This document shows, piece by piece, positions 1 to 11,900 of a DNA stretch of 64,000 bases. The stretch is taken from NCBI RefSeq assembly GCF_020921035.1, contig NC_063152.1, positions 32,594,494 through 32,658,493 of the forward strand, in the 5' to 3' direction. Below the pieces are notes generated by a model. It ran no database searches, had not been told where the DNA came from, and was given only the letters and a program-made list of their open reading frames with translations. The first letter of the stretch is position 1. Each line of letters begins with the position of its first letter. Source of the stretch: Rhodamnia argentea. Its lineage: Eukaryota > Streptophyta > Magnoliopsida > Myrtales > Myrtaceae. A program made the translations under genes and the position numbers.

Positions 1-2131
1 ATCTTTGTAGCGTCGATCGTGGAAAGACAGGGAAAGAAAGGGTGGAAAGGCTCGAGCGATGTTGCGGATAAGAAGAGCGAGACAAAAAGTGGAATTTCTT
101 TCTTTTTCTTTTTCCCCATTAATCAACCGTCGATCCTTTTTATGACCTCATTTTCTTATAATAAATACATTTCACGACGATTTAATATTCGTGAGATAAT
201 ATAATTTGTCGGTTAAATGCGTAATATAACATTCCTCATGTTTAGTCTCAACTTTCACCTGAGAGTAACCATGCAAAATTTGTAATAAAGGAGGTTAAAA
301 AAAAAAAAACAAATGGGTCCTGAAAAAAATTGGGATCAGACCATTATATCATGTATTTTACAAGACCATTACCACCTATTTAAAATTTAAAAAAGAAAAG
401 AGCGATTTAATGATTTAAATATTTTATGCGAAAAATTCCTGAAACCTTTTTCAGGGGAGATGCGAAATAAATAAATAGTTGGAATTGAGTAAATAAGAAA
501 ATTCAAGATGCAAAATTGATGAAAATAGACGAGGTCGCATGAATATACGACGATGTCTTCTTCTTCTTTTTTCCGGTCAAAATGTACGACAATGTTGTGA
601 GCCACATATGCACGGAAAACCATTGCCTCCACGTAGGCAGGCCTGTTTTCCTGGTTTCCCCGGTGACGGTGGGGCGGCGTGTCACATGTCGGGAGCCCAC
701 GTGGCGGGCCCTAGTCGTGTAAAATCGGGGGAGTGGGTGGAGAGAAATTTAGGACAGGTGGGGCCCCATTCTCGCGTCACCATCCACGCCAGCCCGACAG
801 GAATGAGAGGGGGATTTTATGGTGAGAGAGAACGTTAAATTTTATTTTATTTTTGGTCAACGAGAGAATTTGAATTTTTTTTTTGGTCAGAATGAGAGAA
901 TTTAATTAGATATGATATATTGTGTGCGTTTCTTTATTCTTTATTATTTTTTTGGGGGTGAAGTAGAAAATAGATAGAGAGATAGAGACATCTCATGACC
1001 TGTGCTGGGGATAATGAATGAAGGCTCACCGGGACATCACGTCCCACGCACTCCTCGTGATCGAGTTGTCTGTGAGAGAGCACGCATTTCGAGCCCGAGT
1101 CAATCGCCACGTGATCACGATTAAGGTTTTTTTGCCCCGATCGCGTCGTCCGACCGATACAACGCATCGCGTTTACAATTCTAAGCGAGAGACACGGGGC
1201 TTAGCTCTACTTGGGCAATTAGCATCTAAGCTTGAAGTTGTCTATCTTCCTGCCAGGGGTGAGTGGTTCCAAGGTCGGTCTAGGTTCCACTTGAAACCCG
1301 AAATCCATCGATCATAACATGTTCTCTAATTTTTTTTTAAAATCTGGAACCTACCATGCATACCCTAGCTTCTGAAACCTATCATATTACACGTTTCAGG
1401 GTCGATTTTAAAGTCTACCTCGATTTAACCGATATTTCTAATTGAATTATCGTAATGAATTGTTACCTCTAATGATCACCACTTACTACTATAATCCATT
1501 ACTTGCAATTTATATTTAGACACGAAAAATACGAAACATTAACAAAGTAAGAGCCCCGTTCATGTACACCGTCGGAAATGGAAACTCGGATCGGTTCCCA
1601 ATGGTCCGGTTCTATGATTTTCTCTTATTCCGAAACCGCGCTCACCCCTATTTCCTACTGCGCGAATGGAACCAAAAAAAATCCAGCAAAACCTGTCTTG
1701 CTGACCCTAATGCGACAAATACCACATTAGCGCCATGTTTTCCTCCGATCGAGGTCGAGGAAACTCCCTCTAACCATCATTCCGATTGGCGGGTTACATC
1801 CATCGACGCTCAGTTAAATTCGATACACGAGCGATGCCGTCAAACTATAACCCGCCGATCAGGAGGGTCGGAGGGAGTTTAGGACATATCGCCGCTCGAA
1901 TTATTCCGAGAGCCCACCGAATCGGTCTCGGCCCACCGTTAGCCCAAACAAATGACCTGGACTGCAAAAGAATGAAAGGGAAATCACGCATGCCTGAGGT
2001 ACCCTTACTGTTCCAGACTAGTGAATGACTAAGTGGGCCTGGGAGAAGGCCCATTGGCTGGCCCGACAAGAGAAGGCCTTGGGCTGGCCCATGCTCGTCC
2101 TGCTAAGTATTGAACTATTTAATTTTGAGAT
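1..2131. other. Intergenic spacer, no supported gene
   Basis: No reading frame here has coding character on either strand; the longest are about 100 codons and resemble no family I know. Bases 600-830 are GC-richer and hold a palindromic CACGTG (698-703), the G-box core bound by bZIP and bHLH factors, but no gene start follows within reach. The rest is AT-rich with poly-A and poly-T runs. Confidence 0.5.
1912..2091. promoter_or_regulatory. Cluster of seven GCCCA/TGGGC (site II-like) motifs
   Basis: Seven copies of GCCCA or its complement TGGGC fall within 180 bases, at 1912, 1931, 1942, 2034, 2049, 2080 and 2087. Site II motifs (TGGGCY) bind TCP factors and are typical of core promoters of ribosomal and mitochondrial-protein genes. 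The nearest downstream gene (start at 4125) does encode a likely mitochondrial CX9C protein, but 2 kb with two transposons separate them. The cluster could be a displaced or dead promoter, or chance. Confidence 0.25.
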
Positions 2132-3226
2132 AATGGCATAAATAATCTGTTAACAATAGTCCAATGTGCAATGTGGTCTCTAAACTTTTATTTTCTTTAA
2201 TATGGAAATCTTAGACTTTTGGTACATGTTCAATGTAGCCTTGAACTATATAAAAATGTTCGATGTAGTTGTTCAATTATTTTGAGATTGGAGATAACAT
2301 TAAACGTTTTCTTATGGTCTTAGGGACTAAATTGAACACGTACCAAAAGTTCAGAGGCTACATTAAACAAATTAAAATTTCATGAAGTATGTTGCACATT
2401 TGGGGCAAAAGAACGCAAAAAGTGTCAAAATTTGTATACGGCATTCACTTTAGTACTAAAGTTTTTCGCCGACTCACTTAAGTGCCAAAATCGAAGAAAA
2501 AAATGATCACTTAAGCACTAGATCAGAGAACTTTCGGCCAAACTAATTATGTAGCATTTATTATTAAAAATTTAATATTATGTGGAAGATTTTTTTTTTT
2601 TAAATCAGTCCATGTGGAAATTTTCGTAAAAATTCAATCCACCAGGACTTCTAAACTTTAAAACAATACATATTTATTCTAAAAAATTAAAATAAATTTG
2701 AAAATAATCTAAAAAGCTAAAAAAATGAAAAGAAAAAGAATTAGGGTTTGCAACGACAAGGGTCTCACCACCGTCGCCCCACCATCGCAGGCAATGGCCG
2801 CCGAGGAAGGGCGATGGCCAATAGGGGGTGCCGAGCCTCGGCCAGTGCCCGTCGACCCCAACCTACAAGCCCTTTCCTTTCCTTTATTATTTTTTAGCTT
2901 TTTATTTTTAAATATTTTTTATTAGTGATTGGATCCTCCAATGGGCCACGTAGGCTTAAGTTATTAACAAAAAAAATGCCACGTAGGATTTCCGATCAAG
3001 CACATTGGAGTTGTTACTTAAGTAATTGCGTTTAAAAAAAGTTGGCACTTAAGTGAGCCGAATAAATTTTTTGGCACTAAAGTGATTACCGTGCATAAAT
3101 TTTGGCACTTCTAGTGTTCTTTTTCCCACATTTTGCCATAGTTCAAGGACCATACTAAACAAATTAAAAGTTCAGTAACCATATTACATGTTGAGCCAAA
3201 ATTGACAATTTATTTGTGTCATTTTT
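2132..3226. mobile_element. Foldback-type inverted-repeat element, interrupted
   Basis: The two ends are inverted copies of one another. The left arm reads AATGGCATAAATAATCTGTT and the right arm, reversed, reads AATGACACAAATAAATTGTC; both then carry degenerate units of the type TTCAATGTAGTCCxxxAAC. A pivot sits near 2278. A relative with the same pivot lies at 45465-45840, and a partial one near 42660-42760. No transposase is encoded, so it is non-autonomous. Another element (2402-3126) sits inside the right arm. Confidence 0.6.
2402..3126. mobile_element. Non-autonomous TIR DNA transposon with GC-rich core
   Basis: About 70-base terminal inverted repeats share the string CACTTAAGTGCCAA and the order 'CAAAATTT..ACGG..TCACTTTAGT'. 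The ends begin GGGGCAAAAGAAC on the left and, reversed, GGAAAAAGAACAC on the right. A 7-base direct repeat CACATTT flanks it (2395-2401 and 3127-3133) and looks like a target-site duplication. The core (about 2740-2875) is GC-rich and gene-like in composition but has no sustained frame. A second copy, lacking its right end, is at 34418-35035. A 7-8 base duplication suits hAT-like insertion, but I cannot assign the superfamily. Confidence 0.65.
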
Positions 3227-3997
3227 CCCTTAATTCTACATGATGAATCATCGATGGTTTCATTGCAACAAAAAACGTGGAGAAGTGCCAACACCCACTA
3301 TGACATTATTGTTTAGCCGAAAATCAATAATTTGAAAAAATCGATCACTTATATCGCTCACAAAAATGAATGAACAAAAAAATATTTTTTATCGTTCACA
3401 AAAAAATTTTAAACATAAATTGTTGTTTCTAATAAAAACACCGCCTATTGACTAACTGTTTCGGACGATATAAGTGATCATTTTATAGAAAAACATTTTT
3501 AAAATTGCATATTTCTATGAAACAAATGGAGCCCAAGCAAATTATCACTTGAAATAACATCTATGTTAGTAAATGCACGATCGGATTTTTGGAACACATA
3601 ATTATCTAATGTTAGTACTAGTAGATTTTGAACTTACACAAAAATTGAAGATCATTCATTTTATAACTCAACAGTCAACACCTCACTTTTCCATTTAATT
3701 CTTGGAGGTTTTTTTCCGCAATTTGAAATATGGACTTGAGGAAAAAGGATATGGACTTGACCGACCGGTTCAATGGGTCCTTTAAAATTTCATATGGCTC
3801 AGAAATCCGGTTCGATCGCGGATATGAAACCAAAGACTCAAGAGAGTCGAGAGTCGAGAGTCGAGACAACCGTCTCCTTTCCTCGTTGAAGACTTTCTTT
3901 GAGGACGATCCGGTTGGCGCAATTTCTAGACCTGCAGCCGCGGTTTGACGCCCGACAGCAGCATTCGTATTCTCCCCCAACCCCAACCCCCACCGCC

Positions 3998-4000
<3 letters not shown>
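3227..4000. other. Spacer and promoter region of the CX9C gene
   Basis: AT-rich spacer that becomes more mixed after about 3720. Short 7-base direct repeats (GAGAGTC, three or more copies) lie at 3845-3866. No TATA box is obvious in the last 200 bases, so transcription probably starts from a CT-rich initiator-type region. Confidence 0.35.

Positions 4001-4040
<40 letters not shown>
4001..4040. repeat. (CT)20 microsatellite
   Basis: An uninterrupted run of 20 CT units lies 85 bases upstream of the ATG of the CX9C gene. CT tracts are common in plant 5' leaders and core promoters, so it probably lies at or near the transcription start. Confidence 0.95.
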
Positions 4041-4043
<3 letters not shown>

Positions 4044-4124
4044 CTTTAGGGAAACAGTACGAAGAAGGACTCTTGTTCAATCTTACAGCCTTCAGGCGCA
4101 AAATCACCAGCAAACGAGAGAACA

Positions 4125-6662
4125 ATGAGCGAAGCTGGAGCTGGAGGCCAGCCCGTGTGCGCCCAAGAAGCGCTCGATCTGCTCAATTGCGTCGCCCAGA
4201 TCCCTTACGACCAGGACAAGTGCTTGCGTCTCTTGAGCTCCCTCCGGGAGTGCGTCGTCAATAAGGTAAAATACCTTCACGAATTCATTGGCCATCTACG
4301 TTTTTGGCATTGCGTTTCGTCGATCTCGCGCGGGTTTTGCTCTAAATTTGGCTGTGGGTTTAGATGGGGTTTATCTATCTTTGTCTTCTTTTGTACCGGT
4401 TGATTTGTTTCATAATCGTGACCAGGACATGTTAGTTTGAGTAGGCGTGCGTTTGATTTGGATGCTTCAGCTGTCTAAAGTGAAGCCTGTGCGTTTCTTA
4501 GATCAAAGGTTATCTTTTTTCGTTTGTTGCGTGCGTGCGTGCGTGCGTGCTTTTTTTTTTTTGGGGGGTTGGAAGGGTTATCTTTAGGGTTCCTGCTGGT
4601 TGGATTGTGTTGCATTGGGGGAACTGGCACTACACTGCATAATTTTGTGACGAGGAGTGATAAAGATCTCCGTTCGGAGCTTTTGAATTAGTTGTCAGTC
4701 AAGGGATGTCTTCGTATATGGTCGATTGAGAGCAAGCCCAGAAATGTTGGATGATGGTCGTCAAATGCAGCGCTTGGGTATGTCAAATAGGAAAAAGAAT
4801 TGACACTTGAATGGTATCTCTTTGTTATGGGTATCCAGTTCTTAGTGTTGCAAATTGCAATATGAGCCCAAGAGGGTTACAATAAGAGAGAGTAGAAGAA
4901 CGATGAGCTGAGTATTAAGTTTATACATCCAAAGCTAGACATTAGGTGATCAGTCTACGCGATCATTATTTTCTGGCTGCAGAAACCATTTCTTGGTTTC
5001 TCACCCTCGTCGTCTTTTGGCTTTAGTTGAACATAGAATGATAAGAACATTTTCTGATTTGATAGTTTCATAAGCAGCATTCTGCACTTTCGTTTATGTT
5101 TTGGGATAATCTAATTGGGAATGTGAGTTTATTTATAGTCTCACATTTGATTAGTTGAAGTTAGCAACCGTTTTGCCAGCCACTGAGCATTCGGCATTTG
5201 GGGTTTCACAATTAAATGGAAGTTAGTCTGGACTAACCTATAATATGTTGTTGCTTGGCCAAACAGACTGACATGGTTCTTAGCCAAGTACCTTTCAAGA
5301 GATCACAGCATTCACTACTCATGTTTAGCTCTCATTCTAGTGATCTAAAGCTCCTTAGTTCAGGAGATTATCCGTGTGCCAGCATCATCTTGGATGCTCA
5401 TTGATTTCTACTGGGAAGAACCAATTAGCTTTTATCTATGATTGCCTCTATTTGTTATGCACTTTCCAATCCATTTGGTCCTGTCATTACTCATTAGTAC
5501 AAGGGAAATAGATAAATAGATGAGTATGTCCTGAGAAGAATTACGTAGTCTGAATATCTTGTTTGGTTTTAATGGAAAGGGTAAGAGAAGAACCTATTAT
5601 GGTTCAGTCTCATTTTATTCATGCACATCAATAAGCTTACATTTTGGCCTTTTCTACTTGCATGCTTACTATTTGTTACATGTCTGCCAGTTCCTTCTCA
5701 TTATTCTGTCCACAGACAGTTATACTGAACTCGCTGCTTCTTGGATTCCTTCTGGTGAATGTGCCATCGAATGTTTTATGGTCTCTCCGACCCAAAAAAA
5801 AAGAAAAAGAAAGTGTCTATTGCCTCATGCTTTAATCATGATCTCGTTGTCATCAATATTCAGTTTCAGCTAATTTAGATGACACATAGATGTGAGAAGT
5901 CTGATGTTAGTATTAAATCGAGCCAAGTCTCAAAAAGTCAGATGAACCTTCATCTGGAGGACAAAAACACCCTGATGTTTCAACCAATCCAAAAATACTC
6001 ACGAACCTTTACCGGAGGGACAAAGATACCCATCATTAAGTTTTTCATCTATGCAAGCTGATGTGGCACATGATGATGCGGCTAATGGAGCTGACGTGTG
6101 TAGAAAGACACATCTGCAAGAGCCAAATAGACTCCGTGCGCACATCAGCAATAGTTAGACGATGCTGTTTTGTTTCTGATTCCTTTTAATTGGGAAAAAT
6201 CTGATTCACATACATTCTGGGAGATCAGCTCTTTTCTATGCTGTTCTATTTCTCTGACACATCACCGTTAGCCATGTCATGTGCCGTTTCAGTTTTCTAA
6301 TCGGGTTAAGGAAAGCTTAGGTTATGAATTCGCTTAGCCGTTCTGTTTGCAGCTCTTGAAAACTGAACTTCTTGCATGTAAGTACGATGATATTGGGCTA
6401 CACAGCTCTTTTGTGTGGATCATTATTATTGGTAGCTCTCCTCTTAGATTTAGACAATGATGTGATGTGTTCTAGTTTATTGTAAAGTGGCAGGGAAAAA
6501 GCAAGACAAATCCTTCCCTTTACATCTGTCGTTGTATGAAAATGAGCTGTTCCTTATCTTTATTCCCTCCTAATTTTTTTTCCCCTCTCATGACAGAAAG
6601 TGAAGAAGTTCTTACTGGCTGAAGAGCCACAAGATTCAGGCACTAGTAAAAAGAGAGCTTGA
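4125..6662 (+). CDS. Small twin CX9C (CHCH-fold) protein, probably mitochondrial
   Basis: Two exons, 4125-4265 and 6597-6662, joined at phase 0 (AAG|GTAAAA ... GACAG|AAA), give 68 residues. Two helices each carry a CX9C pair: C12/C22 and C33/C43. This is the signature of CHCH proteins, which are oxidised by Mia40 in the mitochondrial intermembrane space and act in respiratory-chain assembly or cristae structure. The C-terminal 21 residues from exon 2 are basic and polar. The start has a good context (AACAATGAGC) just after a CT-rich leader. The intron is long (2331 bases) and holds repeat-like AT-rich DNA. The gene converges on the arabinogalactan peptide gene at 7382. The exact subfamily is not recognised; function beyond the fold is inference. 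Confidence 0.8.
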
Positions 6663-6887
6663 TGCAATTCCTCAGGGACGCGGCCACCTCAAGGGCATGC
6701 TTTCCAATTCTTTTGCTATAGGCAAGACATACGCGATGATCAGCATCAACTGACTTTGTCGAACATTTGCGAAAACATAGATCATTGAATCTTATTCCTT
6801 GTTACAGATCTTTCCCAAGGAATTATACACTGACGGCTCAATTCTGCTTGTTATACCATCTGATGCAATTCTGCCATCTCGTTCCCT

Positions 6888-6945
6888 CTTTTCTCTCTAA
6901 TTATAGTACACTTGATCTTTTCTCTCTAATTATAGTGCACTTGAT
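6888..6945. repeat. 29-base tandem direct repeat, two units
   Basis: Units 6888-6916 and 6917-6945 are identical but for one base (TAGTACAC versus TAGTGCAC). It lies about 225 bases past the stop of the CX9C gene, in its likely 3' UTR or just beyond. Confidence 0.85.
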
Positions 6946-7381
6946 CGTAGCGCGAGTTGTCACAGAATTAAAAAGAGGGGTCTTCTCATTGTGGACGCAG
7001 AACCAAAAGGCCAGTAAGAGAAGTCTGGTTCAATGATGACAACGAAGTTAAAACTCAAGCCAGGTAAGAGGAGAACTGAATCACCGGTCGATGACATAGC
7101 TCTGCAGCTCTTTTTGCTTACATGGCTATTGAGTTCTTGTTGGAGAAAAGAAAATTATAGATTAAGCATCATAAATCACATTAGAAAAGTCAGGGAGAGA
7201 ATCGAACCAACACATTCACGGTCCGACAGAAGATTTTGTCAAGTTAGAACACCACTTTCATACACAAGAATCCATGACAAGAGATTGAAGGAAAAGAAAG
7301 ATTTTTCATACCAATGATCTAATTTTAAGCACCCCCTGACTAAAACCCAAATGACCAACGCAAATACACCGATCCATAGGC

Positions 7382-8590
7382 TTAGAAGGTGGATGAAATG
7401 TCTGCATTGTGAATGAGGTAAGTCAGCACCAGAGCCACCAACATGAGCACATATGCTATTCCTTGGTCAATCGATGTTCCTGAGATTGGACATATTACAA
7501 CTATCAGCAGACACCCTTTTACATTAATCACATCTTTCTATGTAATAATCTCAGAGGGAAGCATGAAATGCACCAAAAAACGAAAAAGAAAAACAGGACT
7601 TCAACCTGTGAATGCCACCAAGAACAGAAGAAGGCATAAATGAAATGGATTTTTCCCCGAGTTATGTTGCACACGGCTGAATTGCTCTTGCCCTTTAGAA
7701 ACTAGAAAGTCCTTTTGAATTGCAGAAAATGCCACATTAAATAAGAATTTTACCAAAGCTCATCTATCAGATGACGGATCAAGCCGCTTGAGTGTTTCAA
7801 TATGCAATTTTTGAAACATGGATCGCCTGACAACCCCAGGAAATTTTTTTATATGCTTTAAAAAAAAAAAAAAACTCCAGGAAACTTTTTGAAAATCAGA
7901 TGGGTGAACATATTTTGGCCAGAAATAGAGTACTTCATTATTCGGCACCTGACAAGCGGGTACATCAAGAAGGGGGCCCATCAGCCTCAGGGAATTTCTT
8001 GATAATTGAAAGGGTTGCCCTGAAAAGCTATCAATAATTGAAGGGGGCCGGCCAGGCTTCACTTTTGGAACTAGAGTTGGAAAATGGGCAGGAAATTAGG
8101 TGGGGTGTATTTCTTTATGGGTTAACGACATTTAAATTAATGTGACCGAGAAAATCATCCGTGAAATTGAAATATGAAAATCTTCTTTTAAATGCTCGAT
8201 TAGCTAAGCTGAAAATTGATTTACTTCCGATTAAACCCGTTACTCAAGATTGGATTTTGGAACAATACCTCCAGAAATCGAAAACATTCCACGGATTGTC
8301 TATCAGAGAACGGTCATTATCCCATTGAATCTATACACAATTCATTCATCTCTTAAACCCACCAAATGACGAACAAGAATCGACAATGCCGCACATCTCA
8401 ACTTCAGATCTCAATCCTCACCAAATACAATCCACCAGAGAAGAGAGAGAGAGAGAGAGAGGGGCTCACCGTCGCTGGCGGGCGCGGGCGCAGGAGCGAG
8501 GGACTGAGCCTGGGCGGCGGGCAACACAATGGCGACGACGAGGGCTGCAATGGCGGCCATCACTCCGTGGGAGAACCTATACACCTCCAT
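7382..8590 (-). CDS. Arabinogalactan peptide (AGP16/20/41 type), GPI-anchored
   Basis: Exon 1 is 8590-8470 and exon 2 is 7479-7382, joined at phase 1 (GACG|GTGAGC ... TCAG|GAACA); the product is 72 residues. Residues 1-28 form a signal peptide ending AAQA. The mature core QSLAPAPAPASDG carries the Ala-Pro repeats whose prolines are hydroxylated and glycosylated with arabinogalactan. TSIDQGIAY follows, then the hydrophobic tail VLMLVALVLTYLIH, which serves as the GPI-anchor signal. This order is diagnostic of plant AG-peptides, which act at the plasma membrane and cell wall. The tail extends eleven residues past TYLIH, as in the AGP16/20 members I recall. The remarkably conserved SIDQGIAY block spans the exon junction. 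Which Arabidopsis member is the orthologue cannot be told from the sequence alone. Confidence 0.92.
8437..8462. repeat. (GA)n tract in the arabinogalactan peptide intron
   Basis: A GA run on the + strand (CT in the transcript) starts just inside the intron, immediately after the donor at 8469-8468. A second, imperfect CT/GA-rich zone (8700-8870) lies in the 5' leader. Confidence 0.85.
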
Positions 8591-8898
8591 TTCCTCTCGT
8601 TCGATCTGGCGGAGACGCTACCGCAGATGGGAATTGCCGAAACGAGGAACAAAAAGAACCGCAAAACGCTGCTGGGCGAGAAAGGAGACCCTCAGCTCGA
8701 GCTCTCTCTCTCTCTCTCTGCGACCGCCTCTCGCAAAATAGGCACCCCTGGCGAGCGCGGCGCAGAGAGAGAAGCAGAAAAAGGGAAGATTTGGGCGAGG
8801 ATTATTCTTTCAGTAATACGGGGAGAGAAGTTGAAAGGGGCGCGGAGAGAGAGAGAAAGAGACGAAGATTGGTGGAGATTTTGAGGGACTGCTTCAAG

Positions 8899-8905
8899 AT
8901 TTATA
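8899..8905 (-). promoter_or_regulatory. TATA box of the arabinogalactan peptide gene
   Basis: TATAAAT on the minus strand lies about 310 bases upstream of the ATG (8590). It predicts a transcription start near 8870 and a purine/pyrimidine-biased 5' leader of about 280 bases. Confidence 0.5.
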
Positions 8906-8909
8906 GGAG

Positions 8910-11900
8910 CATACCGTATTATACGTAACGTATACGATACACACACGTGTCATGTTTCGCCCTTTTTTCTTCTTTTTTTTCTTCTCTAAATTATTTATTA
9001 AAAATTTCCTCGTAACAAATTATATGAAAAAAAATATATGCAATTTCCAATTTCACCGTCTCCCATAATGTAATTAGCGTTTGAAAATTAATATATTCTT
9101 AATAAAAAAGTTTAATAAGTGCTCCGAAAGCATTCGCTAATAAGGCACTCGTTAACAAGGAGGCTGAAATGGCATCGGAAAAATGTCATTTCCTCTTAAA
9201 AGTATATACCCTCTATTATCTTTACTATTATTATTGTTATTTTTCCTCCTTTTTTTTTTTTTGGGAAAAAAAATGTGTGATTGGAGAGAGGAATAATTGG
9301 CCAAAATAAAAATAAATAAAAAAAAGAAATGAAGGGGAAAGAGAGGAAACCGGTGGAGCCGGTAATTGTCCGGAGGTGTTGGCCAGAAGTGGTGGGGCCC
9401 AAAGCCCAAGAGGCCCCCCACCCCCGCATCCCATGTGATCTCCATCGTCTGCACCTGCGCCTGTTACTCAGCATCCGCAGGATTCGATTCATTTCGACCC
9501 AAAAAAAAAAAGAAATTTTTTTTTGTTTCAATCATTTTCGGACCATTCACATTCGAAATTATCATTCGAGGTGAATTTTATTTATTTTTTGTTTTTTTTA
9601 AGCAATGGACCGTTCATTTTTCGATTTGTACGTGGGTTTTAAACGGATTTCGGAGAAGGTTGATGACGGTCGTAATTCTTTTGATTATTGGAGGATTATT
9701 TATTAATATTTGTTTCTTTTTTTGCTGGTTTTTCTGTCCAGCTTTGACAGACTGGTGGCCGTCGTGGTGGCCCTCGATTGGCGCCACATGCTCCGCCGCT
9801 GATTCTCTTCCACGTGCTCCTCCTCCCCGCTAGCTCGTTTCTCTCCACTTGATGATTCATATTCCTTTCTTCCAAAAAAAAAATTGATTCATTTTCCATT
9901 TTTATTTTTTAATTCGTATTTCAAGTCCTAATAAATAAATAAAAAGGACAAATACTAATTACGTTGCGTAATCTTTCTCGGGATGATTTTATTTTGGGAT
10001 AATGTCAATTCTTGATAATCAAATTCGATCGGAATTTCTAATCTCCAGTCATCCGGGAGGGGGGGTGCCGTGGAACAATGGGAGTGAAGTTACAAGATTG
10101 GAGAATGGAATTCTAACAAGCTTGGAGTTCGATATCGCAGTTCGGAATTTTCATTTTTTTTTCCTTTCTTGATTTCGCGTCACTTTTGAAGTCGTCTTCT
10201 GATGCTTTTTGGCTGAATTGAAGAAGAACTCAGCGTAATTGACGGAGGAGAGTCGAGTCTTGATATTGTTACAGTGGAAATGATCAGGGGATCTGAATAA
10301 TGTAGTCCCAATAATGATCAGAATCAAGAAAGCAGTGCTGGACAAATTAGAAGAAATGTTTTGTCGCTAAATAACAATTATTGTCCGGAGATAACCTATG
10401 GAGCACAAGCAGCAAAGTACAGCTTCCATATCCTTGGACTAGTCAAACGGATGGATCGGGTTGGGTTTAGATCGGTTCATAGATGGATCAGCCCAAATAG
10501 ACTAATTTAACATGCTTATGACTCGTTTATTGTAATGCAAATCTAGTGACTCTTTCTCGATTCGGCCTGCCTCATATCCCTATATCAGTTTCATATTTAA
10601 TCCGATTTGGAAAAACTCCTACCCAAGCTAAGGTGAGAGTGAGGAATGACTGATCACGAGATTGAACGAGGACGAGAAAAAACGAAGAGAGAGTCTTAGT
10701 AGTAGATTATATAGAGTCATATTAGTGGATCGAGTCTAAAAATTATAAACCCATTTAATACTCATATTATATTTAAACGCATTTATGACTCATTTATTGA
10801 TTATAACTATTTTTTTATGACAACTGAGCCCGTCCTATATAATATAAGAAATGGATATATGACTCATCTCGACAGATCTACTATCCATCAATGTAAAAAG
10901 TGTCTAGCATATTCTTTTTTTTTTCTCTCTCTCTTTCGAGAATAGACTATTATTGCACTTCTCCCTCTATGTATGTGTAAATATGATGCCAGTAAGTTAA
11001 AGTTCACACTTAGACAAGGGAAATCAAGAAATGGTGCAACACATTCCTTTTTACTGGGGAAACAAACTATACAAACGCAGTCTTAACGATTCTCTTTACA
11101 AAGAAAATCGAATTATTATTGTATGTCGATTTGTGAAAAAAAAAATACATCGATCTTAATGGAGTGATGATTTATTAACAGTGGAGTAATTGAAGATGGA
11201 GGCCTTCACTAGTAATTTCGAATTAACATCTTGTCAAATCACTATTTTCCTCTTTATTTCCGGAACTTTCTAATTTTTTGTCATCCATGTCCCCTTTCAC
11301 GAATTTCACGTGATCAAAACACCGCGTGACAGCAATACTTAATGCGACCGATTAATAAAAAACGAGATGGATACATGCGTGGCGCCAAATCGAACGACAT
11401 TTATGCCACTCGAGTGAACTGCGATAAGCTAATTATGTCAAGCCGACACTGGCTTGTGGCGTCATGTGAAGTACTTTCTCCCCTTCGACTCGAAGAAGAA
11501 GAAGAAGAAGACTTAGACTTTCTTCCCTTCTGGGTGGTGCTTTGCTCGTACAATGTCGCCGACAGTTCATATCCATTGGACTATGGCAACGACTATCAGA
11601 CAATTTTTTGTGTCTCTTTTCCCAAAAAGTTAGAGGAAAATAATCTTTTATTTCCCCACACGATTGATCATCCCACTCTAATGCTTTTAGGTTAGGTTTA
11701 GTCGTCGATATTTATAATTATGATATGATTTGATATAATAGAACAAGAAATTCATGGAACTATATCCCATCAACTGTTTGATGAATCACAGTAATAAAAT
11801 AGGAGATATTCACATCACATCGCAATCGTTTGATATAAACAGCATATTAGTTAGCGTAAATAAACTTCATTTTTTTTACTTATTTTTTATTACTTTTCCT

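Noticed and set aside
3675-3986. Opposing ~100-codon frames just upstream of the CX9C gene
   Set aside because: They overlap each other and owe their length to short GAGTC repeats; no homology recognised.
8366-8928. Long overlapping + strand frames of 170-180 codons
   Set aside because: They are antisense to the arabinogalactan peptide exon 1 and its CT-rich leader; their Arg/Glu/Ser richness comes from the GA tracts.
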